Shown: positions 62,054 to 64,000 of the stretch, one piece after another
Layout: the number at the start of each line of letters is the position of its first letter
Position numbering within the stretch: position 1 is the first letter of the stretch
Origin: Nocardia australiensis
GTDB taxonomy: Bacteria; Actinomycetota; Actinomycetes; Mycobacteriales; Mycobacteriaceae
Reading direction: 5' to 3'
DNA length: 64,000 nucleotides
NCBI RefSeq assembly: GCF_020733705.1
Contig: NZ_JAJFZM010000001.1
Span: 186,001-250,000, forward strand
The notes under the pieces: generated by a model
Seen by the model: the letters and a program-made list of their open reading frames with translations, nothing else
Database searches by the model: none
Told to the model about the DNA's origin: nothing
Translations under genes and position numbers: made by a program

Positions 62054-63826
62054 ATGCTGGCCAGCGGTGACGTTTTCGCCGGTTATGTCATCGATCGACA
62101 ATTGGGTCGCGGTGGCATGGGTTCGGTCTACCTGGCGAAACATCCTCGGCTGCCGCGGATGACGGCGCTCAAGTTGTTGAACAGAGAGATGTTCTTCGAT
62201 AAGGAGGTGCGGGCGCGATTCGAACGGGAGGCGGATCTGGTCGCCCAGCTCGATCACCCCAGTATCGTCACGGTGTACGACCGCGGCCTCGACGACGAGC
62301 AGCTGTGGATATCGATGCAGTACATCGACGGCGTGGACGCCGCGTCGGTCGATCCCGAGTCGCTGCCGCCGGAGCGGGCAGTGCAGATCATCAAGGAAAC
62401 CGCGGACGCACTCGATTACGCGCACGGAATGGGTGTATTGCACCGCGATGTCAAACCGGCGAATATCCTGCTGGCCCGGTCCGGCAGCGGCCGGGGCGAA
62501 CGGGTCTACCTGACCGATTTCGGCATCGCCCGGCTGCGTGACGACACCGGCCATCTCACCCAGACCGGCACCTTCACCGCGACACTCGCGTATGCCTCGC
62601 CGGAACAGCTCACCGGCGCGACGCTCGATAATCGGTCGGACCAATATTCGCTGGCATGTTCACTGTTCTGGCTGTTCACCGGCACCGGGCCGTTCGCGGC
62701 GACCAACCCGGCTGCGGTCATCCAGAGCCACCTACAGTCGGCGCCGCCCGCGCTCAGCTCCGCGCGACCGGGCATGCCCTACATCCTCGACGGCGTGCTC
62801 GCCCGCGCGATGGCGAAGCGACCCGAAGACAGGTACCCCACCTGTTCGGATTTCGCCGCCGCCGCGCGCCAGGCGCTGCTCAATCCGAGTACGCCATCCA
62901 TGCCGGTGGTCGGCGTGCCGCGCCCACAGACCGGACCACCGATCCCGGTGACCGGCTCGCCCTATTGGGTGGCCAATCGGCCCGCACCGCAGACGAGCGG
63001 GGCAGCGCCGCTTACCGGGCCGCCGATGACGAACCCGCCCTCGCTCACCTCGATGCCGCAGCAGCCGGTGCAGCAACCGCAGAGGCAGACCGGCCCGCCC
63101 CAGCAACAGCAGCCGATCGCGAATCATCCGTACAACCCACAGCAGGGATACGGATTCAACGCACCGCCACCACATCTCGGTGGTGGTCAGCGGCCGGGGC
63201 AACCGCCACGCCCCAAGTCGAACACCGGACTCATCATCGGTATCTGTGTCGGTGCGGTGGTGCTGATCCTGGTGGTGCTCTTGGTAATCGGCATCGTCGC
63301 GGGCAGCGATTCGACATCGAACAGCGGCGCGGCCAGCACCTCGACCTCCGGCAGCGCCGGATCGATCACCCCCAACGGCGATGCCATCAGCGCCGCCTTC
63401 CCGCGCATGGTGCCCGCCTCCGAGTCCGCCGACACCGGCTACAACGGCTCACACTGCATCGCGGCCGATTCGACCTCCCCGTCGCCGCCGACCACCGGCT
63501 CACCGGATTTCGGCAAGTGGGTGTTCGAATGGGATTGCTACGGCGGCGGGGAATCCTCGAAGCCGGACCCGTTCTACACGATCTTCGTGTTCGACTCGGC
63601 CGCGGACATCCAGGCGGTGATCAACGCCCTGCCGACCAATACCAAGTCGACAGACACCAATGGCGGAAAGACGTATACGAACTACAAATACGACAATGAC
63701 GGTCCCAAGATCCTCACGGTCTTCACCGGCGACCCGAGCCGCGCCCAGTTCCTGATGTACACCGACGGGCTCGCGGGCAGTATCGACAAGGCCATGCGCT
63801 GGTGGCGCAGCGCGCCGTTGAACTGA
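62054..63826 (+). CDS. Transmembrane Ser/Thr protein kinase with an extracellular sensor
   Basis: The 590-residue kinase has a kinase domain in residues 10-275 (Lys40, Asp132 in HRDVKPAN, Asp155 in DFG). A Pro/Gln-rich linker at 276-390 and one membrane span at 391-416 follow. The extracellular part is about 170 residues, Ser/Thr/Gly-rich then folded, with two cysteines (one in SHCIAAD, one in EWDCYGG) that may form a disulfide. The outer domain is in the position of the PknH-type sensor, but I cannot confirm that family. It sits 119 bp after its paralogue. Confidence 0.92.
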   Translation: MLASGDVFAGYVIDRQLGRGGMGSVYLAKHPRLPRMTALKLLNREMFFDKEVRARFEREADLVAQLDHPSIVTVYDRGLDDEQLWISMQYIDGVDAASVDPESLPPERAVQIIKETADALDYAHGMGVLHRDVKPANILLARSGSGRGERVYLTDFGIARLRDDTGHLTQTGTFTATLAYASPEQLTGATLDNRSDQYSLACSLFWLFTGTGPFAATNPAAVIQSHLQSAPPALSSARPGMPYILDGVLARAMAKRPEDRYPTCSDFAAAARQALLNPSTPSMPVVGVPRPQTGPPIPVTGSPYWVANRPAPQTSGAAPLTGPPMTNPPSLTSMPQQPVQQPQRQTGPPQQQQPIANHPYNPQQGYGFNAPPPHLGGGQRPGQPPRPKSNTGLIIGICVGAVVLILVVLLVIGIVAGSDSTSNSGAASTSTSGSAGSITPNGDAISAAFPRMVPASESADTGYNGSHCIAADSTSPSPPTTGSPDFGKWVFEWDCYGGGESSKPDPFYTIFVFDSAADIQAVINALPTNTKSTDTNGGKTYTNYKYDNDGPKILTVFTGDPSRAQFLMYTDGLAGSIDKAMRWWRSAPLN

Positions 63827-63899
63827 CCTCCTCCGCACGCCTCGCTCGGCCGTACGCGCCCATCGACAAACCGGGTCACACCAACTTCGACGTCGCCCG

Positions 63900-64000
63900 T
63901 CACCCGAATTCGTAATGCACGAATTCGCGGACAGCCTCGAAGCCGATGGCACGGTAGATCTTATTCGACGTGGGGTTGGCGGTTTCGGCGAACAGGCACG
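63900..64000 (-). CDS. C-terminal end of a GNAT-family acetyltransferase
   Basis: On the minus strand, the last 32 codons of a gene run in from the window edge to a TGA at 63902-63900. The peptide has LFAETANPTSNKIYRAIGFE followed by a Val/Tyr-rich end, the usual closing motif of GNAT N-acetyltransferases (Asn for the CoA pantetheine, Tyr as acid). Substrate unknown. Confidence 0.75.
   Translation of the reverse strand, partial: CLFAETANPTSNKIYRAIGFEAVREFVHYEFG

Overview
The window is high-GC DNA from a mycolic-acid actinobacterium, most likely Nocardia or a close relative. This rests on gene content and order. Most of the first 34 kb matches, with some inversions, the Mycobacterium tuberculosis block that runs from hpf/comF through lpqB-mtrB-mtrA-tmk-sahH, the alkB-rubA-rubB-tetR operon, manA-tobH-manB, DUF3499, whiB2, fbiA-fbiB, manC-wbbL-rmlD and an LCP ligase. 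That comparison is from memory; no search was run. I see no tRNA or rRNA gene, insertion sequence, prophage or CRISPR array.

Layout. 0-9.8 kb: bluB (cobalamin lower ligand), then a minus-strand series of hpf, comF, lpqB, mtrB, mtrA, tmk and ahcY, interrupted by a small secreted protein. 9.9-13.7 kb: alkane oxidation, with a solo alkB, a TetR regulator, two rubredoxins and a second alkB. A perfect inverted repeat overlaps the likely alkB -35 box. 13.7-16.6 kb: coenzyme F420 maturation (fbiA, fbiB) coupled to a Nudix hydrolase. 16.9-22.3 kb: whiB2, a protein that has lost its metallopeptidase motif, DUF3499, and the mannose genes manB-tobH-manA. 22.4-28.9 kb: a CDF metal transporter, a CrtI-like oxidoreductase, and a C4-dicarboxylate transporter divergent from a CitAB/DctSR-type two-component system. 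28.9-34.3 kb: GDP-mannose, rhamnose-linker and LCP cell-wall genes. 34.4-38.2 kb: a CYP140-like P450, a carboxylesterase, and Rdx/YchJ-like small proteins.

38.2-49.2 kb is the most unusual region. A RecF/SMC-like ATPase with a CPVC zinc knuckle is translationally coupled to a small helical, HEPN-like protein on the minus strand. Divergent from it, across 0.5 kb, is a four-gene plus-strand operon: SWIM zinc finger joined to a DUF5691-like region, MoxR AAA+ ATPase, DUF5682, and a MIDAS-containing VWA protein. The first three of these genes overlap by 4 bp at each junction. The architecture resembles MoxR-VWA ternary systems proposed from comparative genomics as conflict or chaperone machines. 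I know of no assigned function for this particular combination.

49.3-64 kb: a membrane endonuclease/exonuclease/phosphatase-fold protein, a MacB/LolCDE-like ABC exporter, a KstD/fumarate-reductase-like flavoprotein, glutathione peroxidase, TerD, and a CaiB CoA-transferase followed by a tandem repeat, a coupled 55-codon ORF and an HMG-CoA-lyase-like gene. Then come an endonuclease IV-like protein, two paralogous Ser/Thr kinases in tandem, and the end of a GNAT acetyltransferase.

Starts were moved inward from the longest frame where a Shine-Dalgarno sequence, a 4-bp overlap or family length supported it. The uncertain starts are stated.
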